NCBI GenBank assembly: GCA_026119855.1
Contig: JAOWBW010000767.1
Coordinates: 578,474 to 642,473 of the forward strand
Source: Campanula takesimana
Taxonomy: Eukaryota; Streptophyta; Magnoliopsida; Asterales; Campanulaceae
Length of the DNA stretch: 64,000 nucleotides
Direction of reading: 5' to 3'
This document shows, one piece after another, positions 20,396 through 34,600 of this stretch; the first letter of the stretch is position 1, and each line of letters starts with the position of its first letter. The notes beneath the pieces were generated by a model. The model had not been told where the DNA came from and did not search any database. It was given only the letters and a program-made list of their open reading frames with translations. The position numbers were made by a program, and so were the translations under genes.

Positions 20396-23300
20396 ATGGT
20401 ATGCTCAGCTCGGTTATTGGCTGTTTCGTTTGCTCTACCGCCGTTAGTTCCGTACAACGGACGACGCTTCTCCGACTGTAGATATCTTAGAGGAAACCTC
20501 AAATGGCGATCCATGTCTCTGGATCCCGACGCTTCTTCATTTGCGTCTTCAATTGATTCCGATTATGCTGATAAAAACGCCGCCGGGTAAAATTCATTCC
20601 TCCTTTTTACCTACCAGTAACATGATTGTTTTTTTCTGAATAAGTATCTCCAGTTTTGATTGTGATTTCAAATCATTAGATCTTACTACTGGTATTTCGA
20701 ATATGTAATTCCGGTTTCAATTTGATTTCAGCCGAGTATGATTTAATTGGGAACTAACTTTTTGGTATTAACTAGGAATATCATATTTAATTCGATATGG
20801 ATTTAACCTGTTACGCATGTGCTACGGATTTGACTTGCAAAGTTTTGGAATGAATTGTAGAAACTTGACTATAAAGGTCAAATTAGACTCATAGTCATTA
20901 GAATTTTGATATATTTTGCTGATGTAAGAGCATAAATTCTGTTGTAAATCAACTGTAACTACATAGAAAATACTCCTTCCATCCCAAAAGAATGTGTAAA
21001 AACAATAGACTCCCTCCGTCCCATTTTAAGAGTTAAAAATTTCTTAAAAAAGCGTCCCATTTTAAGAGTCAAAATCCTTAAATGGAAAGTGGGTCCTACA
21101 TGTCATACTCACAACAATTATCTACTAACTCTTCTCTACATCACTTTTCTCCCTCCTACCCAACTATCAACACTCACAACACATCACATTTTCCTTAATT
21201 CTTGAACCCACCCATTTTTTGACTCTTAAAATGGGATGGAGGGAGTATTCAAATTTGATGTTGAATAAGAGTAAATTTATTTTTTTGGACATTCATTAGG
21301 GGACGGAGTAGTAAATAAGAATCTTAAAGGTCATGTACATGACCCCAAGTAATTAGAAGTTAGAACAAAGGCGGAGGGAATGATATGCCTCATCATGTAG
21401 TGAATGTATTTCCTTGAACATCTTATATGCTGTTGATATGCTATACAACTGAAATTGTGAAGTACTGTATGTTGCAATATAGAGCATGGAATTCAACATT
21501 TCGAAATGGAATTTGGATAAAAGTCATTAACACTTCAAACTAAAGAGTTGGATCAATAACTTGTTCCTATGGTTGCTGCAGCTTTTGCATAATAGAAGGA
21601 CCCGAAACGGTCCAGGACTTTGCCAAAATGGAAATGCAAGAAATCCAAGATAATATTAAAAGTCGCCGAAATAAGATTTTTTTGCATATGGAGGAGGTGA
21701 GCTTTTCAATTGATTTGTTTAAAAGTATTCATCATATTACTTGCACGGCTTTTCTTGATTCCTGGGACATTGATTTGCTACTTATGAAATCATGATTCTA
21801 TTTCGAAGTTGTTGAGGGAGCAGTGAAGTTATCTTAATGGGATCATTATCAACCTTCGAGAGTCAATGATATTGCTAGTACAAAGCAATTCATGAAAATA
21901 TCATATTTAAGAGCATAGTTCTTCAGAAGATAGGGTTTTGGAACTTACTTTGAATTGTAATCATGAAAGATGATTAGGAAATAGCAACGTCTTTGTGTTC
22001 ACTTCAAGATTTGTGATCATTGGGTTGTTGATCATATCTAGAGTTCAGCTGCTGAAATGGTTTCTATAAGTTCAAGTGAATTTGCACGAAATATACTTGT
22101 TTATGTTGGAAACTGTAAGGGTTTTTCACCAGTTGTTCCTATTTGATCGCTTTGAGAACTCTCTTTCTTATCTTACTTGTCAATGTTGACAAGTGATAGC
22201 TTTTTTCTTTTATCATTTATAGATTGTTATATTTATACTAACTTACAATCACCTAAATCTTGGTAGATTGAATTTCTGATACTCCTATTACATCTTCTTA
22301 TAGGTTCGTCGGCTAAGGATACAGCAAAGAATAAAATCTGCTGAACTTGGAATTCCAGAGAGTGAAGAAGAAAGCGAACTTCCTAATTTTCCATCATTTA
22401 TTCCCTTTCTGCCGCCACTGGTAAGCTTCATATTCCATATATATTTTCCTGTCTACTGCTAAATGACTTCTATCGCCCATCTAAAATTGGTTCTTTTCCT
22501 ATTTGTTTTTCATTCTATGTATCTAGGAAGTTCATCCTTGATCTCCCTTGCAGCCTTTTCATACGGTGACTATGTATTATTTTCCTGCAGAGCTCAGCAA
22601 ATCTTAAGCAATACTATGCAACTTGTTTTTCTCTCATTGCGGGGATTATAGTTTTTGGTGGCCTTCTAGCTCCTACTGTAAGTTTTCATGCATCTTTATT
22701 TTAAGTGAGAAAATTAAGTAACTGCGTTTCAAGTTTATACTTTGATAGAAGCTTGACTCACCACTGTTAATTACTTAATCGCAATCTGTCTACGTGTGTA
22801 GATGGTCATAATGATTTTAGCTTTGGCTAATAAGCTTGGTGGTTGAGCATGCCTACAGGCTATGAACAGCAATGTCATTCCATTGCGTCACTTTCTATTA
22901 TATTGGTTCTAGCTCTCCTGAGAAGAAAGATAGAAAAGATAAGACAGTTTCACAATGATCACGGGTCTACACTTAACCGGCTGAGACAAGCTTTATAAGC
23001 CAAGACCACGCTTAGAAAGTCACCATTTTTGTCTTATCAGGTGATTGGTGTAAATGATCGCTAAATCGTCCCACTGCGTATTAGGTAATAAAAAAAAACT
23101 AAAGTTCTGGAGTATATAGAGATTGTATTTCACAGAGGTTGCCGCATAGGGATGATTATGAAGAAAATATAAAGTGTGCTTGCATTAATTGCAACAAAGT
23201 TGGAAGTATAAGCAAACATTCATCATATAGCTAACTAAACCAATTAGTAACAACTAACAAGTTTAAATAGGCTATGATAGTAATTAGGAAGGACAAGTGA

Positions 23301-25391
23301 ATATTACAAGTACTTCCTTTGTCCCGGAAAGTTACTCCCTCTTTCTTCGTTGTTATTACAAATGAACTTTGAGCTATAATTTATGCTACTTTTAATTATC
23401 TTAATGAAAATTTAAAAATTGGTAGTGATAGTATTTATAGTGGTGTATCAATAACAAGTTGTAAATATTCATTAGGATAATTATTGCTCAAGGTTCATTC
23501 GTAATAACTATGAAAAAAGATGGACTAACTTTTCGGGACAGAGGGAGTACTATTCTTAGTCTACCTAAAACAATTTACCGAGTTTCCTGGGCTTAAGATA
23601 TGTTGCGGTACTGTCAAAGGCAAATGAATAACATCATAACCATGAGATTGATGGTCTTCCAGGGATGAATAATTGCTAAAGTGACTACTATATTATCCAC
23701 TGTAGAAACCATTAAAGACCACCTAAAAAAAAAATTGGACCTAGAAGCCACTAACGTAAGTCTCCAAATAATCTATTTGAGATGTCTTGGTGGCTTGACA
23801 TCCGCTACATATATGCTGGTTGTTACCCAGATATAAAAACCACTGCAGCTTCTTACCCCACTTTTGCCTTTTCATTGCCTCTCAGTTGGAGCTGAAGTTG
23901 GGAATAGGAGGAACGTCATATGCCGATTTTATCTCTAGTATGCATCTTCCAATGCAATTGAGGTACAAAATGCTTTAGTTTTAGTGTTTATATGTGTTAA
24001 GTAAGTTGCAATGTCCTCTTCTACTTGATGCAATTTGTATGCCAAGTCTCCTGGTCAAACCGGCTTGTCAAAGATTAAGAGAGTCGTATCTTTTACTGCA
24101 CTCTGAATCTACATTTTTCTTATTGTTCGATATGCAAAAATGGATATCAACATTTTTTGCCCTAGTTTATTCATAACCTATGGCAATTGATATAACAACT
24201 TAAAACTAATCTGATATTATTTTTTAATCAGACCGCCCTTCAAATGCTTTCATTATTTCCGATTCCGTCACATGATCAACATAGTTGCAACATGGTGATC
24301 TGGGGAGAACTATGAAGTCGAAACTTTTATTTGTAAACTTCATTTCAGAACATGATACTTCTGTGTAATGTTCTGAAACTGGTCAAGACTATGTTATCTG
24401 AATTGATGGAGTATTGTTTCTTTATTTACCATTTCACGTGAAAGTTCTGAAGTTTGTCTTCAATTAATGGGTTAAATATTATTCTTTCTTTTTTTTTCCC
24501 CAGTTTTGAGCTCGATTGTTTTATTGCAGTGACGTTGATCCTATTGTTGCATCATTCTCTGGAGGAGCAGTTGGTGTAATCTCCGCCTTGATGGTAGTTG
24601 AGATCAACAATGTAAGGCAGCAGGAGCATAAGAGATGCAAGTACTGTCTAGGAACAGGTACTCATTTTGAAACACGTTGATTATATTAGTCTTTTCAGTG
24701 GTTAAATCTCTAATGAAAAATCTCTAGTTCTAAATTTTGATTGGGAGGGTGGAAAAACTGGAAATGGTCATTACCTGGGATTTTAAATTTACATTGTTAT
24801 TCGTGCTATTTGAATGGTGCAGGATATCTTGCTTGTGCTCGTTGTTCGAGTACAGGATCAATAGTTCTGATCGAATCAGTGTCAACTGTTAATGGTGGAG
24901 ATGATCCTCTATCACCACCTACAACTGAAAGATGCTCAAACTGTTCTGGGTCAGGAAAGGTTAGTTAGTCTTGGTCTTGGCAATCCTGTTTTCACGCAGT
25001 CTGTTGCATACTCCCTCCGTCCCCATTTACATTACAAAAATGAGGTTTTGCACAAAAATTAAGAAAATGATTGTAAAGTTGATGTGTTGTGCGTGTAGAT
25101 AGTTGAGTGGGAGAGAGAAAGTGGGGTAGAGAAAAGTAAGTGGATAGTTGTTGTGAGTATGACAAGTGGGTCCCACAATTTAAAAAGTAATAAAAACTTT
25201 CCTTTTTGGGATTTTGTAAAGTAAATGGGGACACCCAAAATGGCAATTTTTGTAAGGTAAATAGGGACGGAGGGAGTATATTTTACTCACTCCAAAGCTT
25301 TTCTATTCTGCAGGTTATGTGTCCTACTTGCCTTTGTACAGGGATGGCTATGGCAAGTGAACATGACCCTCGAATTGACCCTTTCGATTAA
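20396..25391 (+). CDS. OR: ORANGE (OR) plastid DnaJ-type zinc-finger protein
   Basis: Eight exons with GT-AG introns: 20396-20586, 21582-21696, 22304-22420, 22591-22677, 23886-23962, 24530-24657, 24823-24959, 25314-25391. They sum to 930 nt (309 residues) with all phases consistent. Residues 1-60 resemble a plastid transit peptide. The conserved core has FCIIEGPETVQDFAKMEMQ (65-83), two membrane spans (about 149-168 and 201-219), and a C-terminal DnaJ-like zinc domain. That domain has four CxxCxxxG repeats: CKYCLGTG (232), CARCSSTG (243), CSNCSGSG (276), CPTCLCTG (287). The family stabilises phytoene synthase and promotes chromoplast formation and carotenoid build-up. The arginines around 92-93 in KSRRNKIF are unchanged, so the sequence lacks the Arg-to-His gain-of-function change known from melon. 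Length and exon pattern match plant OR proteins. Introns 1, 4 and 7 carry Stowaway elements. The stop lies 255 bp from the convergent helicase stop. Confidence 0.97.
21008..21247. mobile_element. Stowaway MITE in OR intron 1
   Basis: The left end CTCCCTCCGTCCCATTTTAAGAG and the right end CTCTTAAAATGGGATGGAGGGAG are inverted copies, about 240 bp. The right flank is TA; the left flank has changed. Confidence 0.85.
23311..23550. mobile_element. Stowaway-like MITE in OR intron 4
   Basis: TACTTCCTTTGTCCCGGAAAGTTA at the left pairs with TAACTTTTCGGGACAGAGGGAGTA at the right. The inner arms (CATTTGTAATAAC type) also pair. About 240 bp, TA at both ends. Confidence 0.85.
25009..25278. mobile_element. 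Stowaway MITE in OR intron 7
   Basis: TA then CTCCCTCCGTCCCCATTTAC at the left and GTAAATAGGGACGGAGGGAG then TA at the right, 270 bp. It ends only 35 bp before the last OR exon. Confidence 0.9.
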
Positions 25392-25646
25392 TAATGTATA
25401 AGCAGACGTTTGAAGTCCCACAATTTGGCATGCCGAAGTCTAGTGAGAGACGAGACGAGACTCACCCACTAAACAATCGATCCCAAGACAAAGTAAAGGT
25501 TTTGCAGCACGATAGGGAAATTCTGATATTGAGTGTGTTATTGTCTGATTTATGACTATACAATCTGCCATTCTGCTGTTTTAAGTTAAAAGTATGAGAG
25601 GTCATAAGAAGTACTTGTAGTTGTGCAATGAGATGGTGTACATCAG

Positions 25647-28600
25647 CTACAATGATTTGTATTGCTCGATCAAATGAGATGCATGGAGGCGGGATGTTGG
25701 GACAACGGTACATCCCAGGTTCTGTAAATACGAAATCTGCAACCAAGAGAAACAAAATATCATCAAGCTGAGTTTGTTTGACGACACAAGAGTAAGTTTA
25801 AGTTTTGGTGAAATGTAACTTTAAAACATAAAACTACTTTCACTTGAATGCCAAGGAAACAAACAACAAGTCCCTCCGTCCCAACATTAATGCCCAAAAA
25901 AGATCTTAATTTTGCTCCTGATCAATTTTCAAATTTACACTTAATCAAGAGCAAAATGTAAAATTAAAATAAAAAATAGACATTCATTTTGAGACGGAGA
26001 AAGTACATTAGAAACTCTTTAGATTAATACTCGATAAGTTAATAAACTCTCTAAAATAATAAATTTGTCCGGTCCCGACTTGGGCCAGTTGAAAAAAATT
26101 ATAAAAATTGATAAAATAATAGATAATAATTTTCTGGGAGTCCGTTTTATAATTTTAAGTCCCATGAAAATCATAAATTAATAATTCATAAAAATTGATT
26201 TTTTTTTTTTTTATTACAATTTAGTGAAAATATGCAGCAGGTTTTTTTTATGAGAAGTCATTGTATAAGATATAATTTAGTATTTTAAAGTCATGTCTTT
26301 TTATATACCAGATTTGTTTAAAAAATACATTGAAAAAAGCTATTCTTCTTGCGTACAATGAATTCAAAGTTATCATCAACTTCAATGTTTTTCAACTTAT
26401 TATGTACAATGAATTTAGTTTATACGAAAATCTGGATTTTGTCGGATCAGCTAAAAACTCTTTAAATTAATAACTATTAATTTATTGATAAATTAATAAC
26501 TCTTTAAATTATTAAATTTTAACGGTCCCGAAATTATTAATTTATAGAGTTTTTACTGTAGTAAGTTTCACAGGAAAATGTTGGTCACCTGTTTAGCGGT
26601 GGGAGCTGATGAACCCATAGCACTCTCGATCCTTAGTTTTTGAAAATGTTCCTGGCAGGTAGAGAGTATTGGAGGTCGCATAGTGAGAATTGAAAAAAAG
26701 TTCAACATGCAGATTTTACAACTTGTAGATTGGCCATAATAAGTTCTCATGAAAACTTGTAAAATATACTATATCGATCCATTTTTTACGTGTTAGGGAA
26801 CATAACAGCCAACATTCAGATATATATCCCGTCAAGAACCTCATCGACTTCATAGAAAGTGTGTATGTAAATGAACTAAGATCTAAGGGGGGGGGTGTAG
26901 AATTGGTATTGCCCGGCGCAAACTGGATTAGTCGACACCCAATTGGGCGACCAGATACCAGAGGTTCCAAGAAACAAAAAAAGGTTCCAAGGCCTGAACA
27001 TGTGCAATGATAAATTTGTCAACTAGAATTTGGTGACACTTCCTTTGTACTCCCTCCGTTTCAAAATGATAGTCCCGTTTCTCCATTTTGTTTGTCCCAA
27101 AAAGTTATTCTTATTTTTCAAAATTAAAGCTTCAAAATAACTAAATTCCCAAAACATATAATGTAACCTTAAAATGTTTGAAAAGTCAAACAAGACTATA
27201 TTTTGGGATGGAGAGAGAGAGTATCATTTAATTGCAATGTTTCGAATGCATGTAATGCTACGGTTCATACTAATAGGTTTTGAACTTTTCAACTTGATTT
27301 GACATTTGTGAGATCGGTTAGACAGTACTCCCTCTATCCCGGAATAAATGTTGCATTTATCTTTTTGTACGTTAGTACGAAGGAACTTTGAACAATAAAT
27401 TTAGGTTGATTTAAATATCCTAATAAAATTATAAAACTTGTTATTGATACACCATTATAAATACTAAAAGTAACAATTTTTAAACTTTCATTAGGACAAT
27501 TAATGAAACCTAAAATTATTAGAGCGACATTTATTCTGAGACAGACAGAGGGAGTACAACTAAGGCAAGTACTCTTTGAATAACTAGGCACAACCTTTGG
27601 TGGAAAGAGCATTAATAGATCGGCAATTACCTGCTTCTCCCTCATTAAATAAGCACGCTTCTCAGCAGGAATTTGCAGCCACCTAAGAACCTGATAGGTG
27701 AGAAACAAGAAACCATGCCCGTGAAAAGCTTGAATATGCATAAATGTGTGCTTATGGTAGAATTTTCCAAAGCAAAACTGCAAAAACTGATGAATTTTTA
27801 AGAGAAACCTACATTTTCTGCATAATGGAATGCTTCATCGCTACTCAAGCAGGATTTCAGCGAACGCAGAGCATCCTGATGAACCAAACAAGAGTCAAAT
27901 TTGTGTGCCCAACAATCAACACATGCACGTAAGACATGACATACATATGCTCATTTGTGTGCATGTTAATACATTTATACACGACAAACATTTAGATGAA
28001 CCAAGCAAGAATCTGCATTTTTTTTAAAAAAATAAATATGAATTGGCTTACACAAAAACACAAACTAAAATTGACCTAGCTTACAAAACCAGAGGAATTG
28101 AAGTATTTCACAAAAGAAAATAAGTACACGGCATACCTTATGTGTGCTTTTCTTCAGTCTCAACCGTTCATCAATGACAAAGGAAACCTGCACAAGAAAC
28201 AGAATTAACAGAATATTAAGGCACAAGAGAATACTAGAAAAGAAAGAAGCTGTCTTTATAATGTTTGAATGCAGTTATCATTTGAAATTAAGAGGGGAAG
28301 GAGGGGAAATTTTCATGATTGCTTTTAGTCATGTCAATACTACTCTTGAGAGGGAGTGATAAGGAGTCAAGGGAGGCTTAAGAAAAAAACAACGGCAGTA
28401 CGGCATGCTGTCCTGTCAGCCAACACTCCTGAAGTGAAGTGGTCACCAAATCACTTCCATGCCAAGGTTACCTTGAGGCAGAAACAACTGTACCATGTTT
28501 CAGCTGTAAAGGATCAGCGTAATTGAGGAGGTCCCGGTAGACACACTAGAAATACCAATAACGTAAACAAAATCTAAGGGCATGTTCAGTAATTGTTTCT

Positions 28601-31600
28601 GCTTTTTTAAATATCCATTTCTCTTTCTAAGTTTTTAATAACATTCCTATTTCTGATGAGAGCAGAAACATTTTCCATTATTAACCCAATTCTGCAAATG
28701 AAAAAAAAAATATATGTTCTCACCTATAAGAAAAATTCCCAAGTAAAAACACGGATGTACCAAGTTAAATGAGGTCTACATTTCAATTACTGGTAGCAAC
28801 AATTTTACTGTCCCTCTTTTTCAAGCAAACCCAGAACCCCCAACTTCAATAGGTAGTTTCTTTCAACCATCTCCATTCGCCATTGCAATAGCAACGTTGT
28901 TCTCCTCTTCCCAGCAATCGTACTCTACCAAACACACCTTTATCCCTAACCCCTTCAACTACAGTCCAACCCATCAATTAAAATCCTTTCTAAGCCATAA
29001 TCTTTTGTCTGACCTAAGTTAATGGGGTACAACATAATTTTAATTTTCAGATCATTTTTCTCGATTACATGAAGTAAAGGAGAAAAGAGAGGGAATTGGA
29101 GACCACTGAGGTTTGTGGAAGTGTTTTTCTGTCAATTGCAAAAACTTGTGGGCTAATTGTAGAGAAAAGGAGGAAGCTAGAGTGGCTTCAGTTGGGAAAT
29201 TTTTTCATTAGAGATTCTGAGTTTTTTTCCATAAATTGATTGGATAATTTACAAGTTCTATTTTTTCTGTAGAATAACGGTAAACATTTAGAATTTTGAA
29301 AGGTTGGGGAAGAAAGCAAGATTTGGTTGCTAAAAAGTGTGAAGAAAGCAGAGTTCTCATTGAAGATGCAGGGGTGCCAAAAGCCTTTTACTTTTTCCCC
29401 AAGGAAAAATGAAAAGAATAAAAGAATTTTAATTATGAAGTTTTGAAATGTGATAGTAAATTGAAGTCGTATATTACTTTTTCCCCAAGGAAAAATGTCT
29501 ATTTGTAAAACAAAATTTTCTTTTTCCAGAAACATAAATAGAGAAATAGTTACCAAACATATTTATGTTTCAATTCAAGAAAATGAAATGGAAACAACTA
29601 GAAGAAAATTATTTTTTTGGAATGAAAAAACAGAAATGGTTGCCAAACCATACCTGAGGCACTAAGAAAAGATATAAGTTGCAAAAGGTGAATGCATCTG
29701 AACTTAAAAATCATGCAGAACATGTATGCTTCGAATCAAGTTTACTCTACTAAACTGTAAACACAGCTACTTGGGGTCGTCGCCTACATAAATCCTGGTA
29801 ATGTGTCATGAGATGTATCGTGATCTGAAAACAACTACTCGTACCTAACATCATTATGCTGTTCCTTATTTTCAATGTTGTTTGAAGAAACAAAATCAAA
29901 AGGTGCAAGGAGGAAAGACCAAAAAAGAAAAGAGAGATAGCCAGAGCGGTTAAGATTAATCAGTCACATACTATTTATTTATCCTCTAGTTCTAGATTTA
30001 TAGACAGCAATACTTATGTCAAGACGCAAAAAAAAATGTGGAGAACCACCTTGTCAAGTAATCTCTTCGGTTCTTTGAATGCTGCCTTCTTGGCCCACTG
30101 GTGGAATAGATGGGATACAACTGCCCGCTCCTCTGTTGCAAATCTGTTATATCATCATATTACAGATATCAAACAAAGTTAATTCCTTACAATAAGATAT
30201 ATGCGTTTTATCAGATGCTATTTTATCCATATGTTTACAAGATCGAGAAGGACCTTTTCAGGAAGTTGTTTCCATCGCAAACTTGAACTGCTTCAAGGGA
30301 TTCTTTGGATTCATCTTCAAGTTCATTTTTCATAATGTTATCGGGCACCATATCTGCCATTGTGGATTCTGTTTCTCCCCGTAAACGATCACTTACGTGC
30401 AATGTTTCTTTTGTATTTTCTTGATGCTTCATTTCCAAGACATCTGGATTTGGCTCATCCTACAAAAGATCCATCCACCAACATTGACAGATGAGAGATT
30501 TAAAACAAATAGAAGAAGGCACAACCTCATTGTTGCTTTTGTTCTTTCTTAACACTGAATGAACAGCAGGAGCTAGTAACCATGTGCAAATGAGTTACAG
30601 ACACTTGAATACAAATTTCATTTTATTAAATCACATGGTCAACAACAAACAAGAGTATCATTAGTATACATGTTTCTTAATGTTCACCAACAATTATTCA
30701 TTGATATTATGTGCATCATTCATTACAAAGAATAAAGACGAACTTTTGAATGCATTTCACTGAGCTAATGGCCTTATAAATCTGAATTGCTTAGGTATGA
30801 TAAACAGACTGGAGACGTGCTTCACAATAATTCAACCACGGTTATTCATGATAATATGCCTGGTTCTTAATGCTCATTACAAAACACAAAGATTTGATCA
30901 GATTTGGTAGAAGAATCTTTCTGAGCTAATGCTAATTATACCACCTATTTATACCAGAGAAACAGCGTTTAACGTACATATTGGTTTTGTCTTTGACTGG
31001 ATCTTCATAGAACAGAACCTTAGACTCCTTACTGCCACTCAACAGAACTACACAAGAGAGTTAACTTTGTAGCTCTCTTTCCTTTTTTGCTCTTTCAATC
31101 ATTTTTTCGGTTTCTTGTTTAGATGGAACAGTAGATGAAAGAAAGGGGAATGGCTCAGCTATCCTACCTAGCCAAGCCAGAAAAAACATAGATAAAGCTC
31201 TTTTCACCAAGAGTAACAGCTGAAAAATAAAAAGTAGAGTGATTGTAGAACCTAATTTCTTAACCTCGTCAATATGCATCCATAAAATTATAGGTATTTG
31301 TTTCTGGATTCTCATGTTTACTCGAATTTGTATCAACGCCCTTGCGACCTCAACCCCATACTTTATACCAGCTTGACATTGAAATAAAACTCAATTGTGC
31401 AACTATGCTTTTAGACCATTGGACATGCTTTCTATTTCTAACAAGACAGCTGTAGGCAGTGAAGCCTTCAAATATCATTGAAAACCCTAACAACATCGAG
31501 AAAAATATCATACGCAAAACTTCATAACAGACAACAATATGAAACTTGAAGGTAAGCGGACCTGGACTTCTAGAAGATGCTTTGGAATTTCTCTTAAGAA

Positions 31601-34600
31601 GCGTGACGGCTGAAGAACCTGAAAGGAATCACTTTCAAATTCAAAAAGGAGATAGCGGCAAATAATTATATTCCAGAAAAACTGAAGGCATACTGTACCT
31701 GCCAGCTTGAATCCATAATCACATAAAGAATGAAAAGCTTTTTCCTCGCACGAGTCATTGCCACATACAACAATCGTCGCTCCTCCTATTATTCTTGAAT
31801 AAATGTGTATATTAATAGGTAGAATAAAATGACAATATTATCCACAAATAATTCGTAGTAAATGCAAGATCATGCTGACCTCAAGAGAGTTGACATTTTC
31901 CTTTGTAACACCGTTGAATTCATGCAGCAAGGGGATCTCAGATTCATTTGCCTGGATATGTATATAAAGTACTAGTTTGAGTGAAATCGAGAAATGTAAC
32001 ATTAATGAAAAAGTTCTTTTAGAGTACCTTCACTATGAACACCGTATCCCATTCCAATCCCTTTGACTGAACAAGAAGACACGGTAAATTGAAACAAACA
32101 AAATATCATATTGATCTGTATATCCCAGAAACAAATAGGAAGCAATCAAAAGAAACATTTGGACATCTGAAAAGCAAACCTGATGAATGGTCGTTAGAGT
32201 AACAGAATGCTCATTGTCATGTCGTCTAGAACGGAAGTTTTCTGTTTCACGTTCAGTAATAAAATCGATAAAAGCTTTCAGCACATTTACACATCCTTTC
32301 TCTTCAACTGTACCATCTCTCTTTCCTTCCACATTAGCATGTTTTGATGTTAGAAATTCAGAGACATCATCCAACAGATACTGGAGCACCTGCGCAAGGA
32401 AGTAATCCAACTCTATATATTACTCACACAAGAAGATGCCACAATTATAAGCTGTGATGCTTAAATCAACTTGGGATATCAACTGGACTAGTATACAGCT
32501 GTTCAGAACTGTAAAGATAATTAGACATTCCTACCTTGGGGGAGAATTACATACGAAATAAAATTCATTTCTTCTTTTGTTTCCATATAAATCTTGGACT
32601 TTAAAGGCTTACTTTCATATCATAGATGTGGAGACCAGAAAGTGAAAAGTGCAAGTTAAATTGCAAGAAAATCATGGCTGCCAATAAACAAGAGACACCT
32701 GGTCTTGCACTTCACTGATAGATATTCTTGGACCCTAAAGGTTGAAACCTAGGTTGTCACCACCACGGCATGATGCCCTACCCTTGGCACATATCAATCC
32801 ACTAGGCCAAGGAGCACTGGGGTCCAACCCAAACATCCATGGAAACAAATGACACAATGTAGTCTCAACCCCTATACTAACAGAGGTCAGTAAGGAGGGG
32901 ACCATCAATCTCCCCTACTTAAAAATTATGAACTTCCACAGACCATGAAAGCCCAGAATGGGTTAAACATCTTATCAAATTGTGATCATCCTGACTCGTG
33001 ACTGCCTTTCAGACACAGTAACTTTGAAAAATATGAAAAGAGATCCAACTCAGCCAATAAGAGAAACTGCAATTTGATGGAATGGAAAATGTCTCCAAAA
33101 GCATAATTCAGGTACTTGCTAAGAAAAAAAAACTGTTCGAGCTTGAGTAGGTGAAATCGCACAGATAACAGACACCAGACTCTCAGCTTCTGTTACATAA
33201 AATAAAACTAGTTGCATTCTTCAGTTGATACCACACTGTTATGGTACATCTGGGAATCAGGAATTAACGATGTACAGTGTCTTCATGAAGTGGGGATGCA
33301 GGAATGACACTAGGAGAACTCACTTGAACTAAGCAAGAAGCGAATTTCGCAAAATATGAACAGTGCATCTCATTGAATAAACATGGAAAAGAGAGTTATC
33401 CACTTCAACTTCTTCCTTTCCCAAAGTGTCCAGCAACCCCACAATCCTAATTCAGGTACGAACAATCTTGATGGTGGGTTGCACCTATCAGAAAACAAAA
33501 ATATACTATAATACTCCCTCCATTCCACTCATAGTTATAAATACCGTCCCGGACAATGCACCGGTTTTGCCATTGGGACGGGACGTACCGGTACCGGAAC
33601 GTACCGGTGTACCGTACCGGATTTACCGCACATTTTAGTATTTTTTAAGATAATTATATATATAACATATGTTCAACAAAAATTTACAGAAGCTTGTATT
33701 TTATCATCAAACTATACCAATACTAGCATAAGTTTAGTATAGGTTGCTTACAAATTACAGTTCTGCAGCTTCAATTTCTTGGACTACATAGGCTGCTTCC
33801 TATTTAGCGACTTGACGACCTTGAAAGTTCTATTGCGTTGAATGGATGTTGATTAATCGTGAAGTATAAATCTAGGGCATAACTTAAAAAAAAAAAAAAA
33901 AAAAAAAAACACTCAAGTTTAAATATATTTTTATTAGGTCCGACAATTAAAAATTGGTTTAAAAGTCTTTCTTTTCGCGCACCAACCGGTACGACCATCT
34001 CGGCCGGTACGGTCCGGTTCGGGCCGGTATGGTCCGGTTCAGACCGGTACGCGGCGGTTCAGGACGGTACAAAAACTGGGACGGAATTAAACCTGCACCG
34101 CACCGGTTTTCAACTGGGACGGGACATACGGACCAGTACGGGACGGGATTTATAACTATGATTCCACTCAAACAATCCTACTTTCTATTGTTTGTCATCC
34201 TAATTAAAAAACCTTATCCATAATTAAGCTTGAAGTTAATTGAATTTAAAAAAGTACCCTTAATTCATTAATTAAGAAAATATTTTAATCCCTAGCATGT
34301 TATTTACTTGAGACGGATAGAGGGAGCATGGTGTAATAGGTCCAAAAAATATATATATTCTACTTAAGCAGAGACATAATCCAGCAAAAAGAAATAGAAC
34401 TCTATTGTGAACTACACTAAGCCAAAAAGGACTAACCGGTCTAAGGTCATTGTCTTCATTTAGCAACTTCACTCCGTCAGCATCTACAACTGCTCGTTGT
34501 TCCAGAAGGTACTTCTATAAGAGTGAAAAACATGCAAAAGTTCCAATTTTGTCAGAACAAAAGAAGGTATACATTAATACAAGAGACCAAAACAGATAAT

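Noticed and set aside
25462..25755. 97-codon minus-strand frame downstream of OR
   Set aside because: The true coding part is the last SRS2 exon (25736-25647) in another frame; the long frame is a shadow.
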